Below the pieces are notes generated by a model that ran no database searches, was not told where the DNA came from, and saw only the letters and a list, made by a program, of their open reading frames with translations. A stretch of DNA of 64,000 nucleotides from Gymnopilus junonius (lineage: Eukaryota > Basidiomycota > Agaricomycetes > Agaricales > Galerinaceae), in NCBI GenBank assembly GCA_015501075.1, contig JADNYJ010000189.1:1-64000 (forward strand), given 5' to 3'. Shown here one piece after another: positions 21,799-32,787 of the stretch. Positions within the stretch are counted from its first letter, which is position 1. Each line of letters opens with the position of its first letter. A program made the position numbers and the translations under genes.

Positions 21799-21962
21799 TC
21801 ACCTTATCTTATCTTTCTATTATCTCTTTTCTCTTTATAGAACTATGTCTTACCCTCATAGTATATATATTCTCCATATTCCGTAGATAGATCTCCAGTC
21901 TTGCGCTGGTCTATTCACTGCTTATCTACCATTTTCAGCCTTTTCCTTGCACGATGCTGACA
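21777..21962 (+). repeat. 3' LTR of the gypsy element
   Basis: 186 bp with the same ends as the 5' LTR. Differences at 21788, 21875, 21876 and 21951 are all CpG-type transitions. It is followed by the right target-duplication copy, AGAAC (21963-21967). Confidence 0.97.
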
Positions 21963-21967
21963 AGAAC

Positions 21968-23461
21968 CTTGGCACTTGCTACATATTTATACTAGCGAAA
22001 TGCCTTTACGATCAATCACAAATGCACACACATATTTCTGTGTCAATCAGCTTGAAGGATCTGGTTGATTCCAGGGAGCAACTTCAGACCTGTTAGTACT
22101 CTTGGGGAATTAACTTTCTTTCTGCATTTTCTCTCCTCCCCTTGTGCTTCCGAAAATATAAGTTCATTCTTGAAAACAACATACTCAAGTAGTACTTGTA
22201 ACAAGATATTGAATCAAACCTCGCATCAAGGGTGGCAAGGCTGTACATCAGATAACATTCAATCAAAAATGGAGTGCATTCATTGTGTATGTACCCACAA
22301 CTGATGAAGGGCTAAGCACTAAATGTCTTCTTTCTAGAAGCACCGACATCAGTAAAATCTCGGGTTTGATGTATCACAATGCATGAGATCGCAGCCTATA
22401 CAACTCTGGTATTGACATTTGCAGATCACTGCCGAGAATGCGACATCGAATGCATGGTGATATAATTCTATATATAGATGGGCATCCAATGTATTGACGG
22501 TAAAGATTTCGCAGTCATTTTTGCATTGCGAAATCAGTCACGCAACTCTCCATGCATAAGACCACACACTTTGTTGCCAGCCTGACATCGGGCCGCATGA
22601 TATGTTGCAAACATACATTGCTTACATCAGCAATGTGATGCACCAACATTTTTTGCAGCTATTATGACATCAGGAAACCAAGTTTGCAGAAGGCGTACAT
22701 AGAGATACAGGTTTTGTAGCCCTCGCACATTGAGTCACAATCTATGCTAGTATTACTGCACTGCAATACATTCTCGGCCAGCCAGGGGTGGTCTATTATG
22801 GGCCTAATGAAAAAGCGTGCTTCTCATGAGTGTTGTGACTTTGAGGTCTGCTACAGTGAGAGGGATGGACATCTAAGGTATAAACTACACACTTACAGGA
22901 AGAGCATAGTAGTTGCTATCACATATGTCAGCCTCTAGAGTCTCTGAGCAGCAAGGAAGGAGCAACAGCTTTCAGTGTTCCAAGCTTGACGGCGATGGAA
23001 TTGCTGGAGTTCAACTGAACACAGCCACCTACCATATTTGGTACTAGTTCGGGACTCCTCTCAAACATTAGTTGGTTTTCTTGGGTTCGTCAAGAGCACA
23101 CTGCATATGAGATTATAGTCTTAAACTCATGTATATAAGGCAATCACCCACTGTGCAAGTTTTGGTGATATACTGGTTCCAAGTGCTGAAGATCTGGTCA
23201 GAATTAGGTGGGATGAAGTTTCAAACTCAGCAAATGACCTCTTCTTGACCTTGTCTGAATTATTATGCTCTTCTAACGGTGAGTGGCCATCTGTAAACCA
23301 CCTTATTGACTAACATCGTAGGCATTCTTTACAAGCAAACCAATTTGCATACACAACAACATGTAAGTATGTGTGCCACACACATGCAAAGCGTGCAATG
23401 ACCCTCACCAAGTGTGCAACTCATGTGCTTGGCACGCAAATTTACCTATGCCTGTCTATTG
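21968..23461. other. No gene recognised
   Basis: This is AT-rich intergenic sequence. It has no domain, no repeat I can pair, and no visible terminal repeat for the Plavaka element that begins to its right. Confidence 0.4.
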
Positions 23462-26400
23462 TTATGGTATGTCATATCCCAGGTCCTCCAACTCTGGATC
23501 CATCTCTGTTCCATTGCCCTCTGGCCCAAAATCCTCTTCCTCAGGATTATCCAGCTCTCCTTCATCAGGCTCCTCCTCCTCGCCATCACTGTAGATGGCT
23601 TGATCTGTTGTGATACCGAAATCTTCCTCCTCGTCACAGACCTGATTAGTGACTTCCTCTTCAACTTCTATCTCTTCAGTGTCACTCTCCGTATCCCCAT
23701 GATGATCCTCTGCTTCACTGGGAGGCTGCCGGACATCGAGCTTGTCTCAGTCTTTCATGAAGAAGTCAGAGGCTTGCCGTGTGGCCTTGTGACCCATGCC
23801 ACTGCCGCGGAATCACATCATCATGTCGCAATCAGCAAACCTGTGTCGCAGTGATGGTAAACAAAGGCTCGAATGGTAAAAATGTAAAGGACACTTACAT
23901 TCCGATGTAATAAAGTTGCCAATCTTGTTTCGGGTTCTTTTCTCCTCAAGCAGCTGGTGAAGGCGGCAGGTATTTAGTGGTAAGTCCCCAATGAAATGCC
24001 GGAATAAGGTGAACAGCTCTGATTATCTGTGCTGGGTCGATGAATCCAAAGGCTGCCTTGTCATTTCCTGGAACAAAGCCAAGATGAATCAACCTCTTTG
24101 TCTTCCACCCAGATTTTGGTGTCATGTCACGTCCAAACCACCTCACGAATAGGAAGTCCATCCTTTGTGGTTCCCGCAATTTTGACTTCAGACCTGTGTG
24201 CCTGACATTGGCATGAAAGATGCTGAGAATGTGACCATACCAGTATGGGTGTGGATCGGCATTGTCCTCACCATTTTCTGGTGAAAGCACCATGAAGTCG
24301 GCATGACCAGGTACATGAGGATTAAGGGAATCTTGATCACGTCGGAGATCATAGGTTGTATAATTGATTCTAACAACCTTGTGCCAGAAAAGGGTATTAT
24401 TCTCGATTATTACTGATCATCGATCCAGAGCCATGAAATCCAGTTCATCACCATCATATTTTAGGCTGAGGAGTCGAGATGGAAGATGGTTTTTAAGGCG
24501 AGGTAGAAAATCCTGGTGATTCAATGCTTAGCAGAGTCAAGACTTTTGAGTGACGAGTACTTACCTTGAGAGCAGGATCATTTTTATGTTCATCTAACCA
24601 CCGAAGAAGAGGCATTTTGTGACGATCATCTGTGGCAATGTGGTATCACTGGTCTGGTTGTGTAGGAGGTAGCACTTCTTCTTCTTCAAAGGGAACCGTC
24701 ACAGTGGTGGTTTCCTGAGGGCTACTAATGGTGGTTTGATCAACACGAGCTTTCCGTTCACAGAGCAGGTGGATATATCACTCACGTCGAACTTGAATTC
24801 CTATCCCTAAAACATGTTTACCTTTGTGCACCCATCGATACAAGCGTTTGACACGTCGATGTTCAAATTCGCCCTAAAGTGGCAAAAATTAATACATATC
24901 AGGTAGCTTTACAGACTGTGAGCATAAATACCATTTGACTGCTATAGTTATCTGTTGTTCCATAGAGACGTATTGCTTTTGCATACCCCCCAAGTGCATG
25001 GATTTTGACAGTGTTGAGCAGGAAAATGTGTGGTTGATGAGTGGCTTTCAGTTTTGTTACTGTTTCCTTCTTCTTTCGTGCAGCGGTACTCTTCTTGGCA
25101 TTAGCAGCAGACTTGCGTCGCCCTCTTGCAGCCTCCTCAGGAGGTAAGTCATAGGTGACGTGATTGTCATACACGTCCTTTTGAAATGCTCACAAACTCT
25201 CGCCAAGGTGCGTGGTGGAAGTTTCGAGGTCGTTGACAGTCGTCTCAGTGTGGAGACAGAGCTTAGCAAGGGCATGCCAGGTCGCCAATTCAAATAAAAG
25301 TTTTCATATGATTGCATCTTCTTTTGGAGGAAACAATCCTTCGAATACCAGAATTGCACACTAGTTTCAATGAATGAATAGCTCTTGAATGATGGCCATT
25401 GTTATTCAGCCTTACCTGGAGTAAATCTTCATAGTCCCGAGCAGCCATTTTCTTGAGGGCTGAGGCATTCTTTGCAAAGCGGCGTATGGTACCTCTGCCA
25501 AATGTCGGAATTTGTCGAAAGCTAGCAGCCATTTTCAGTCAAAATTCCAAGGTATGAAAGCTCAAGCTCACCACTCATTCATTTTTTGAATCCCATCTTC
25601 ACCGATGGCATACAGAAGGCGCAGTAAATGCTTGAATGTGGCCATCCAAACACTGAGTTCAAATTCATGAAGGAGATCGACTACAAATAATTCAAAGTAA
25701 TTCAGTCCGAATTCAGACATCCGTTCCGAAAATGCATTCTGTAAGGATCATTGAGAAAAGAAGATAGACTGGTTCACAAAAATGCACTCGTGTTGGAACC
25801 ATTGATTCTGGGCTGAGAATGTTAGCAACTCGTTGACTGCCCAGGCTCGCACCCTTCTCAAATATTAATTTACGGGCCAAGTCCACTGCTTCTCGTCTAG
25901 CCTGATCATCAACGCGTTTTAGCTTGATACAATCCTGCATATCTCGCTTTGAACCAAGCATAGGGAACTTAGATTTGAGAACTAAACATCTGGGACATGC
26001 ACAGTGTGAAAGATACTTGATGCATGCCATTAAAACCCTTGACATATGTCAGAACATAAAGAGACTACACATAATTTGAGCCCAAATGACTTACTTCTCG
26101 ACATAATCTGCTGAATAGGTGATCAGCCGGAGAAGACCAAGACGATCAACTCCATCAGCAAGTGTGACTTCCAGCCCATGGACATATGCCTCTATGAAAT
26201 CTTCATCCAAGATTAATAACCAGACAGCCTGTGCTAACTCACGTCGGATGTGCGTCAGCATCTCTGCTGATGCCGGTTTACCATACTGATCCATATACCA
26301 CTCTTGAAAGCTGTCATCGAGCTATGGATTCATCAGTAACGTGAAATTAATATCTCAGATGGCAACCGACCTTTGTCATGTATGCTAAATGATGTGCCGC

Positions 26401-27705
26401 AAAGGAGGAGGGCTTCACGTGGTCGTATTTTGATTGGCCTCCAATGAAAATGTACAACAGCCAAAGTTCTGCATTCCCAAACTGAGCAAGGTGTGTTGAG
26501 TCAGACCATATCATGAGGCCGATCATAAATCATTCAAGGTGAGCCCGTGATTCGTCCAGAGCACTTCGCAAAATTTCCTCAAATTGACTGTTCCATGCAT
26601 CGGCAGTAAAGCTTTCCGAATAGATTCTCTCACTGGGTTGATCCTCGGAAGGTTTCCAGTAAGCCTTGAAAGGGAAAGTATGAAACTTTTCAGATGCTGC
26701 CTCGGCGTAGGCAGACCTGATGAGTTCAGTAATTTTCCAGTGATGTACTTCAACCTTGAACTTGGGGGCCTCCACCTCAGATTCAAAATGAAAGCCTTCG
26801 CAAGGCACAGGAATTTCGACAGTACTTTTGATCCATTTGTCATCAAAGGAGAAAGGAAGTGGTGGGCAGCCAGATGTGTGATCCTCGTGATACTTGTCCA
26901 ACCATGCATTTTCTTTCTTAGCATCAAAGCCAACAAGGTCATCGGTTTGGAAGTCCGGAGCCAGAAGAACATCATGTACCAAGGAGTTGAGCTCGGTAAT
27001 AGACTTCGTGTTAGATGAGCGGTAGAACCAGGACATAAGACGAAAGACAGAAGCATTTTGAAATGGCGAAAAGAAATTCCCTGCAGCCTGGACGACCTGA
27101 GTCTTGACTTTTTGGAATGATATACCAAATTGAGAAAGAGGAGATCTACTAGAATCACCAAGAGCTAGATGAGGGGCATTAGAAACATCAGAGATCGAAT
27201 GGAATTGATCTGGTGTAATGCTCGGCCTTCCCTGAGCATAGACGCGAAAGATGCCGTAATCATCTGGGTCAGTTTTGAAGGACTTTGTCGCATCCACACT
27301 GTCCTCAGAACTGGATAAATTTTGTTCCTCATCATCATCTGAGTAGTCCATGATCTCTGCCATTTGTGGAATGTATGGTGGTGCAGGTGGTAATTCGTCG
27401 TGGTAAGTCTTCGGGTGTTTTGGAGTCGAGCTCGAGGTAACCTGCTGTGCAACTTTCGAGTCAGGTTCTAATCATATAATATATTTACATGCTGTAGAAG
27501 TTATGGTTGACACAGATGAAGTTTGACGCAGCCGTTGATGCAGCTCGGCCTTCTTATGATCGAGTTTCGTTGAGACTGTGGTTTTTTTATTTTTCAGCTT
27601 TTTCTGCGCAACAGCAACCAGAAAGCGGCATCTTGATTTATGACTGGTGAAATTTTTATTTCCAGGAAAGAAGCGTTTACACCCAGGACATTTGAGTCCA
27701 GCCAT
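23462..27705 (-). pseudogene. Plavaka-type (KDZ) transposase, multi-exon, decayed
   Basis: On the minus strand the gene starts with a zinc-finger-like MAGLKCPGCKRFF (27705). It runs through an acidic linker and the N-terminal block (27363-26530), the segment ADGVDRLGLLRLITYSADYVEK in two exons, and the metal-binding block ACPRCLVLKSKFP..GSKRDMQD (about 26000). Next come the block LLNTVKIHALGGYAKAIRLYGTTD (about 25000), the late block FLFVRWFGRDM..GWKTKRLIHLGF (about 24120) and a C-terminal ADCDMMM.FRGSGMGHKAT with an acidic tail to 23462. The order and motifs match Plavaka transposases of mushrooms. At least two TGA stops interrupt the C-terminal part where arginine is expected. Exon borders in the middle were not all resolved. 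Terminal repeats were not found. Confidence 0.85.
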
Positions 27706-27869
27706 GGTCTGAGAGCTAGGACAGGTGCGTGAAGCAGAAGGGAGTTGATAAAGACGAAATCGGACCATGTTGACGTCGGGGCGCCGCCATCAACAAATCA
27801 CATGACGTGTTTCCGGACGTGTCGCGCTTTGACGCGTCAGTACTCGCTTCTTTCCTTTACACCACCGCC
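27706..27869. promoter_or_regulatory. Shared divergent promoter region
   Basis: Only 164 bp separate the Plavaka ATG (27705, minus) from the DUF6698-like ATG (27870, plus). The two genes must therefore share or overlap regulatory sequence. The segment is CpG-containing (GGGGCGCCGCC, GACGCGTCAG) and pyrimidine-rich just before the plus-strand start. Confidence 0.45.
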
Positions 27870-30182
27870 ATGCCCCAAACATCCAAGCCATCCAAAACTC
27901 CTGTCATCGACAAAATAATGGATGGCTTGTCACGTAAGGAACTCAGGGCCATTAGAAAGTGTGCTCGTGCTAGAGGAGTGTAAGCCATCACGTTATCGCC
28001 TCAAACCTGCGCTCACCATCAACATTCAGGAATGAATACCTCAGGCCGTACATTAGCAAATCGCGCATCATTGCACAAACTATCCACCCTTTCATGACTG
28101 TGGAGAGTATTTTCTATGCTGGTGTTCCTGATGCAGCCAAACTGGAGGATGAAGATGCTGAGGAAGGCGGAGATGACAATGCAGAGTGAGTCTACTGATT
28201 ATATGCGGCAGGACTTTAATTGCTGATAGGCTACAGACACTCAGAAGACGAAATCCGGGCCTTCAAGTCCATAATGAAGCTCGAACGTGGCTTTTCCGTC
28301 ATTGTTGATGCGTGCTCGACGGACCCGGCTTCATTCCTAGGGCTTATTCATCTTGTACGTGCATATATATGGGCAACATTGACTTCTAACTGCTGTTCTT
28401 TAGATCAGTGAGGCATCTGGGCAATCTCAAGGTGATGATACTTCAAAACTGAAGACCGCCATCGTCGAGTACCTCTATGATGACCCGAAAGAAGACTCGA
28501 AATTCAAGTTCGATTATGAGATCCAACAACTCATCAGCAGTGATCACAAGATGTCGCGCGGATTTTATCACCTTGACACGGCAGATCTCCTTTGCCCCTT
28601 GAGTATGAGGGACATGTTCGACAGGGATCCCGTGTAAAATATATGTGCCCTTCCTACACTTTTTAACTAATATTTTCGACCAGGGCTTTCGCGAGCGAGG
28701 TTATTGATGGCAAGATTGCAATCACTGACGACAATTTTCCTACCTTCATGTATGAAAGCGGTATTGAGTATGATCCAGATGACTTGTTGACGGGATTTTT
28801 GAGATCAAATCTGCTTTTGAGAGTAAGCTCGTTGTTGAATTGTGTCTCATTGATTATGTGCCTGACTTGTTGATTCCTTGAGGTATTTCGACATATCTTC
28901 ACCGGTCCTTCGACAGCATTGTATGAGACTAATGCCCCAAATAAGTCAAAGGCCAAGATCTTCAGCTTGACGAAAGTGACAGGTGAAATGATCACATATA
29001 CCTGTGTTCAGGTGAATCTATTATAATTCGAATGAAAGTATTCTTATTTACTTCTTCAGACGTACCTTGCGCTATCCTCGGCATCACAGTGGAAGCATTT
29101 ATCGATCTTTTCAATCTGGACGACTTCTACGAAAGCATCATCAGACTTATCAATGATAACGCTGATACCGAGTGGTTAAAGGAATTGCTGGAGTGGTGGG
29201 GCACGTATGTCAGGCACTCATCATCACATGGTGTCTTCTAATAATTTTCTCGAAGCCAAATTCCAGGACTTCGCCTCCCAAGCAAAAAAGGAAGGCTATT
29301 GCTCGGTCTAAGCGCTCCAAGAAAGGGCCTTCACAAGCAGAGCACATGCAGGCTCAACTCCGTGAGATGGAGCTACAGCTCACACAAAAGGAGCATGAGC
29401 TACAAGAGAGGGAACGTCATCTCGAGGAGCAAAACTGTCGGCCACGCACACCTCCACAAAATCCTCGCCAATCGACTCCACGCCGTCCTCGAGAAAATAT
29501 TGAGAGCCATCCGACCAAGCGATCGCGCCACATCTTCGAGGAGGATGAGAACGAGGAGACGGAGGGTGAGGGCGAGATGGAAGATGATGAGGATAGTCCT
29601 CGTGTCAGGGACGTGGGGGCTGTGGTTCAAAAGGTCGACAAAAGGCAGGCTGATGATGAGGCAGACGTCGACGACGAGATGGACGAGCTAGCCGATGAAT
29701 ATAGGTATGAGTCATTAGAATTTGACCGGCAGGTGAAGGCCCTGGAACACCTTAATGCCCCGAGGGTACAGGCAAAGGAGGGGCGACATGTACGTCCGAT
29801 CATACTTGGTTATCCGTATCTTACGCTGACTTGGCCAGGAAATGGAATCCCAACCGGCGAAGAAGGCAAAGGTGGGATCTCAACCAGCGAAGAAGGCAAA
29901 GAAGAAAGACGAGGCGGCTCCTGCCCGGCCTCGCAGGTCAGTAATGGGATTCAGAAGAAGAGTAAACGTGCTGTGGAGTCGTCTTCGACTCAGGCTTCCA
30001 ACTTGCGCAAAACTCGGTCATCGTCCAAACGGGTAGGTCTTTGTACTTCATGTCCTTTCCATCTGTTGACAAATCTCATTGAGGTCCTCGACGACTGCAG
30101 TGAGTCTGAGTCGGAACTGGTGTATGCAAAAAGCCAGCAGACAGCAAAGGCTCCAGCGAAGAAGTGCCATCTCTGCTCCTAA
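27870..30182 (+). pseudogene. DUF6698-like protein, partner gene of the transposase (frameshifted)
   Basis: The start is MPQTSKPSKTPVIDKIMDGL. Seven or more short exons join well: RPYISKSRIIAQTIHP, EDEIRAFKSIMKLERGFS, the DSKFKFDYEIQQLI..SRGFYH block, then RSNLLLRVFRHIFTGPSTA and VTGEMITYTCVQTYLALSSASQW. This pattern resembles the mushroom DUF6698 family, a family of unknown function. Near 29090 a one-base shift is needed to continue into FNLDDFYESIIRLI..LLEWWGT. A coiled-coil, acidic and basic tail follows (EMELQLTQKEHELQERE, DDEMDELADEY) to 30182. Its divergent position beside the Plavaka transposase suggests it travelled in the same element, which is inference. Confidence 0.6.
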
Positions 30183-30949
30183 TGTCGAGTCTCCTCGGTT
30201 TGTTCGCTTTGTTACCGTCTTATTTATCTGCTATTCCACCTTCCTCTCTAACGATAGTTCTGCTTACTGTACTAACCTTTCGTTCTTTCCATTTGGTTTC
30301 TACTTTCATTCTGCATCCTGGCCCCTCTTCCCTCGAAATCCTTGTTACACTACTTTTGTAGATTATTTCATGTAGGCTTCGTACCTCAATGTGTACTCGA
30401 TAGATAGCGTGACGGTTGGACCATCAATAGATCGTGGCTGCATTATGCTTGGGAAATCAGGATCAGGGAGAAGAATTGAACATTCCCAGCTCGACCGTCA
30501 GCTTCCAAACACCGTCTTTGTATGTCAATGCATTCCAATACATAGGATGACTTCCATGCATTCCGATACATCGACACCCACCAATACATAGCGATGTTTA
30601 TCTCAGAAATCTCAGAAATTGCAAGGTATTGGCGCTCTAAATTGTATTGCCATGTAAAAGTTGATTTGATAAATGGCAATACCATGACCAGAAAAAATTG
30701 CAGTCTGTGCATGGAATGTACCTCATGTATTGCGGTACTTTTCCATACATTAATCGGTTTCATTTTATGATGGATATGCCAAACTTAACCTTCCTTCTGG
30801 TATTTAGGAAGCGGGGGCTATCCTCTCTTCTCTAGAGCTGGCCTCCATCCTTTCCACTCCATCTTCACCAAAGCATATCATCGTCCTCCACCTTCCTTCT
30901 GATTCAACCTTAGGTTAATCTAAGTCCTCTACATCATCTACAATTACTC
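30183..30949. other. Intergenic with short AATACAT-type repeats
   Basis: About 30515-30595 repeats TGCATTC(C)AATACAT-like units, echoed by CATGTATTGCGG near 30733. No gene is seen. The stretch before 30950 could hold the promoter of the secreted protein gene. Confidence 0.35.
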
Positions 30950-32101
30950 ATGTACAGGACACAGGCAATGATTCATCATCTTCTGGCCCTCGGTGCATTT
31001 TTTCTCATTCTCTTCTCCACCGTCTCAGCCATTCCAGTTCCTATATGCGGCACAATCCAATGCGTTCCTGCACAAGTCAAGGCATTAGGTCACAGCGGCA
31101 TCAGTGTGGGTCCGTCCCCACTAGGCAAGGCAGCATTCCCTATGCAACTTCTCAACGTATTGACTGTCCCAAAAACTCATGGTGACATTCTCGCAAAGCG
31201 CGTGCCAAGGCACGGGCTACTAAGGGTTTACCCAAAGCCACGAGCGCAGAGAGGGGGACACAGGGGGTCCTAGGAGCAAAGTGAGGTCCCCTATGACACA
31301 AAAGAAAAAAGACAAGGTAGAGGAGAGAAATGAGAACTGAAAGCTAGCGAAGAAGCAGAAACATGCAGCTACGGTGGCTGATGTGAAACAGAAACAAAAG
31401 GTACCACCATATGGAATTGATGAAATTAGCGGGAAGTTAAGGATACTGCCCCTTGAAAAAGACATGGCAAAATTGGCATGGCTAAAGTTGAAAGTGCAAC
31501 AGGCAAAGCAACAGAGCAAGTTAGGTCTGGTGCATTTAGTTCCTCAGCATGGTGCCTCGGTGGCAAAAAATTCGGCCAAAACTCAGTCATCTAGGCAGAT
31601 GCACATCAAGACCAAAGCCGCTGCCAATACAAAGCATAAGAACGCTAATAGGAACAATGCTGCGATAGTGCATACATCATATGCTGGAGTACAAGGGCTA
31701 CCAGTATGCAAGGCAATATTCACAAGTCCTCAAGGAGGTGTGCTCATGTCTTTTCCAGGAATTTCATGTACTGAGTTGTTCCTTCCATAGCGACATACAA
31801 CGGCAGAGATATCCACCAGGCAGTTTTTGCTTCCGAATTGGCAAGAGCTAAAGGGGGAGTTGGTTATGATAAGCATACTGGCAAAGAGGCCAAGAATAAA
31901 AACAAAGTGCCTAAGGTCTTCGCCAACAGGCCAAATTCTGACATATCTGTACCCCTGCCAGGGGTGTCCTCGTCGCCAGGAAAGCCACTCTTTGAATTCC
32001 CCATTCTTCACAACAAGCAGATGGGGTATGATGGTCGAAAGCCAATTCCAACTGAAGCGTGTATTATCATGCAAGAAAATGCTGCGGACAGATTGAGCTA
32101 A
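30950..32101 (+). CDS. Secreted basic protein with a possible microbial-RNase-like C-terminal domain
   Basis: A frame from 30950 encodes a signal peptide (LLALGAFFLILFSTVSA, then IPVPICG). From about 31374 a lysine-rich linker follows in another frame. An intron 31738-31790 (GTGTGC..CCATAG, phase 1) then joins to a last exon 31791-32101. The last exon starts ATYNGRDIHQAVFASELA and contains VPKVFANR, PLFEFPIL and GYDGRKP. The spacing of the PLFEFPIL block recalls the glutamate-bearing strand of guanyl-specific RNases, but the expected downstream arginine and the C-terminal histidine are not evident. The join between 31273 and 31374 is unresolved and may be two genes. The function is only a suggestion. 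Confidence 0.4.
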
Positions 32102-32787
32102 AGGGTAAGGTTGGGCACCCATCTCGTAGTCAGGACCACATAGCTTTTAGATGATATTATGTCCCCGAAATCATTGAGACTGCGTGAACTTCATTTGCCC
32201 AATTTACCGATATACTCCAGAATCGCTAGCCATTCGCCTCGTCTAGAAAATTTACGAGTGGGCCAGGCTTAAGGGAAAATATTTTTCTAACTGCTGAACA
32301 GTGAAAGGATATCAGGGAGATAGGATGACAAAGGACAGAATTTGCAGTACCATTCGATGTCCTCGACAGACGAAAAGGTGATGGTGCAGAGCATACTACG
32401 GCAGGTCATGACCGGTGACCCTTTGATTGGAGACCAAGGACAATGTCAAAGAGATTATGTGGCTCATGGTGAGGAGACTCCACAGATGGCAGTGAAAGCG
32501 AAACGGTGGAACCACAAATTAGTTGCCAAAGCCAGGCAGCAGCTCATCCTTTCCGGCCCGAACCCCGGAATCTTTTTTCAATCATCAAGCCAGCAAGCCT
32601 GTCGCAAAAGTTGTGCAGCTTAGAATGTAAACAAGTTCAGGAAGTTCACGTATTTGGATTTCATTTCACTAACATTTTGCTATGCATAGCACAGGTCTTG
32701 CCCAATCGCATTTTCCTCTCTCGAGGGCATCATAAATATCGCAGAGTTCGCTTTCTAAATTTTGACTACATTTTTCGCCCCTTCACC
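32102..32787. other. Intergenic upstream of ArgJ
   Basis: No supported gene. An open frame at 32342-32623 has no recognisable feature. The promoter and leader of the arginine gene must lie here. A pyrimidine-rich run precedes its ATG. Confidence 0.4.

Larger units (their letters stand above)
14950..21962 (+). mobile_element. Full-length Ty3/gypsy chromovirus with nested insertion
   Basis: Identical-length 186-bp LTRs (14950-15135, 21777-21962) begin TGTCAGG and end CTGACA. They are flanked by a 5-bp direct repeat, AGAAC (14945-14949, 21963-21967). Internal order is gag with zinc knuckle, aspartic protease, reverse transcriptase, RNase H, integrase and chromodomain, which is the chromovirus order. 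The primer-binding site matches the element's own LTR rather than a tRNA. A polypurine tract abuts the 3' LTR. The coding part carries 16 premature stops (14 TGA, 1 TAG, 1 TAA) and one frameshift, so it is not autonomous. About 1.3 kb of non-coding sequence separates protease from reverse transcriptase. Confidence 0.97.

Noticed and set aside
23371..23854. Plus-strand cysteine- and serine-rich frames
   Set aside because: They are antisense to the acidic C-terminal tail of the Plavaka transposase, whose minus-strand reading matches the family.
26584..27018. Plus-strand 144-residue frame
   Set aside because: It is antisense to the well-supported N-terminal block of the Plavaka transposase.
32342..32623. 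Open frame of 93 residues before ArgJ
   Set aside because: No domain, no splice support and ordinary composition. It could be chance.
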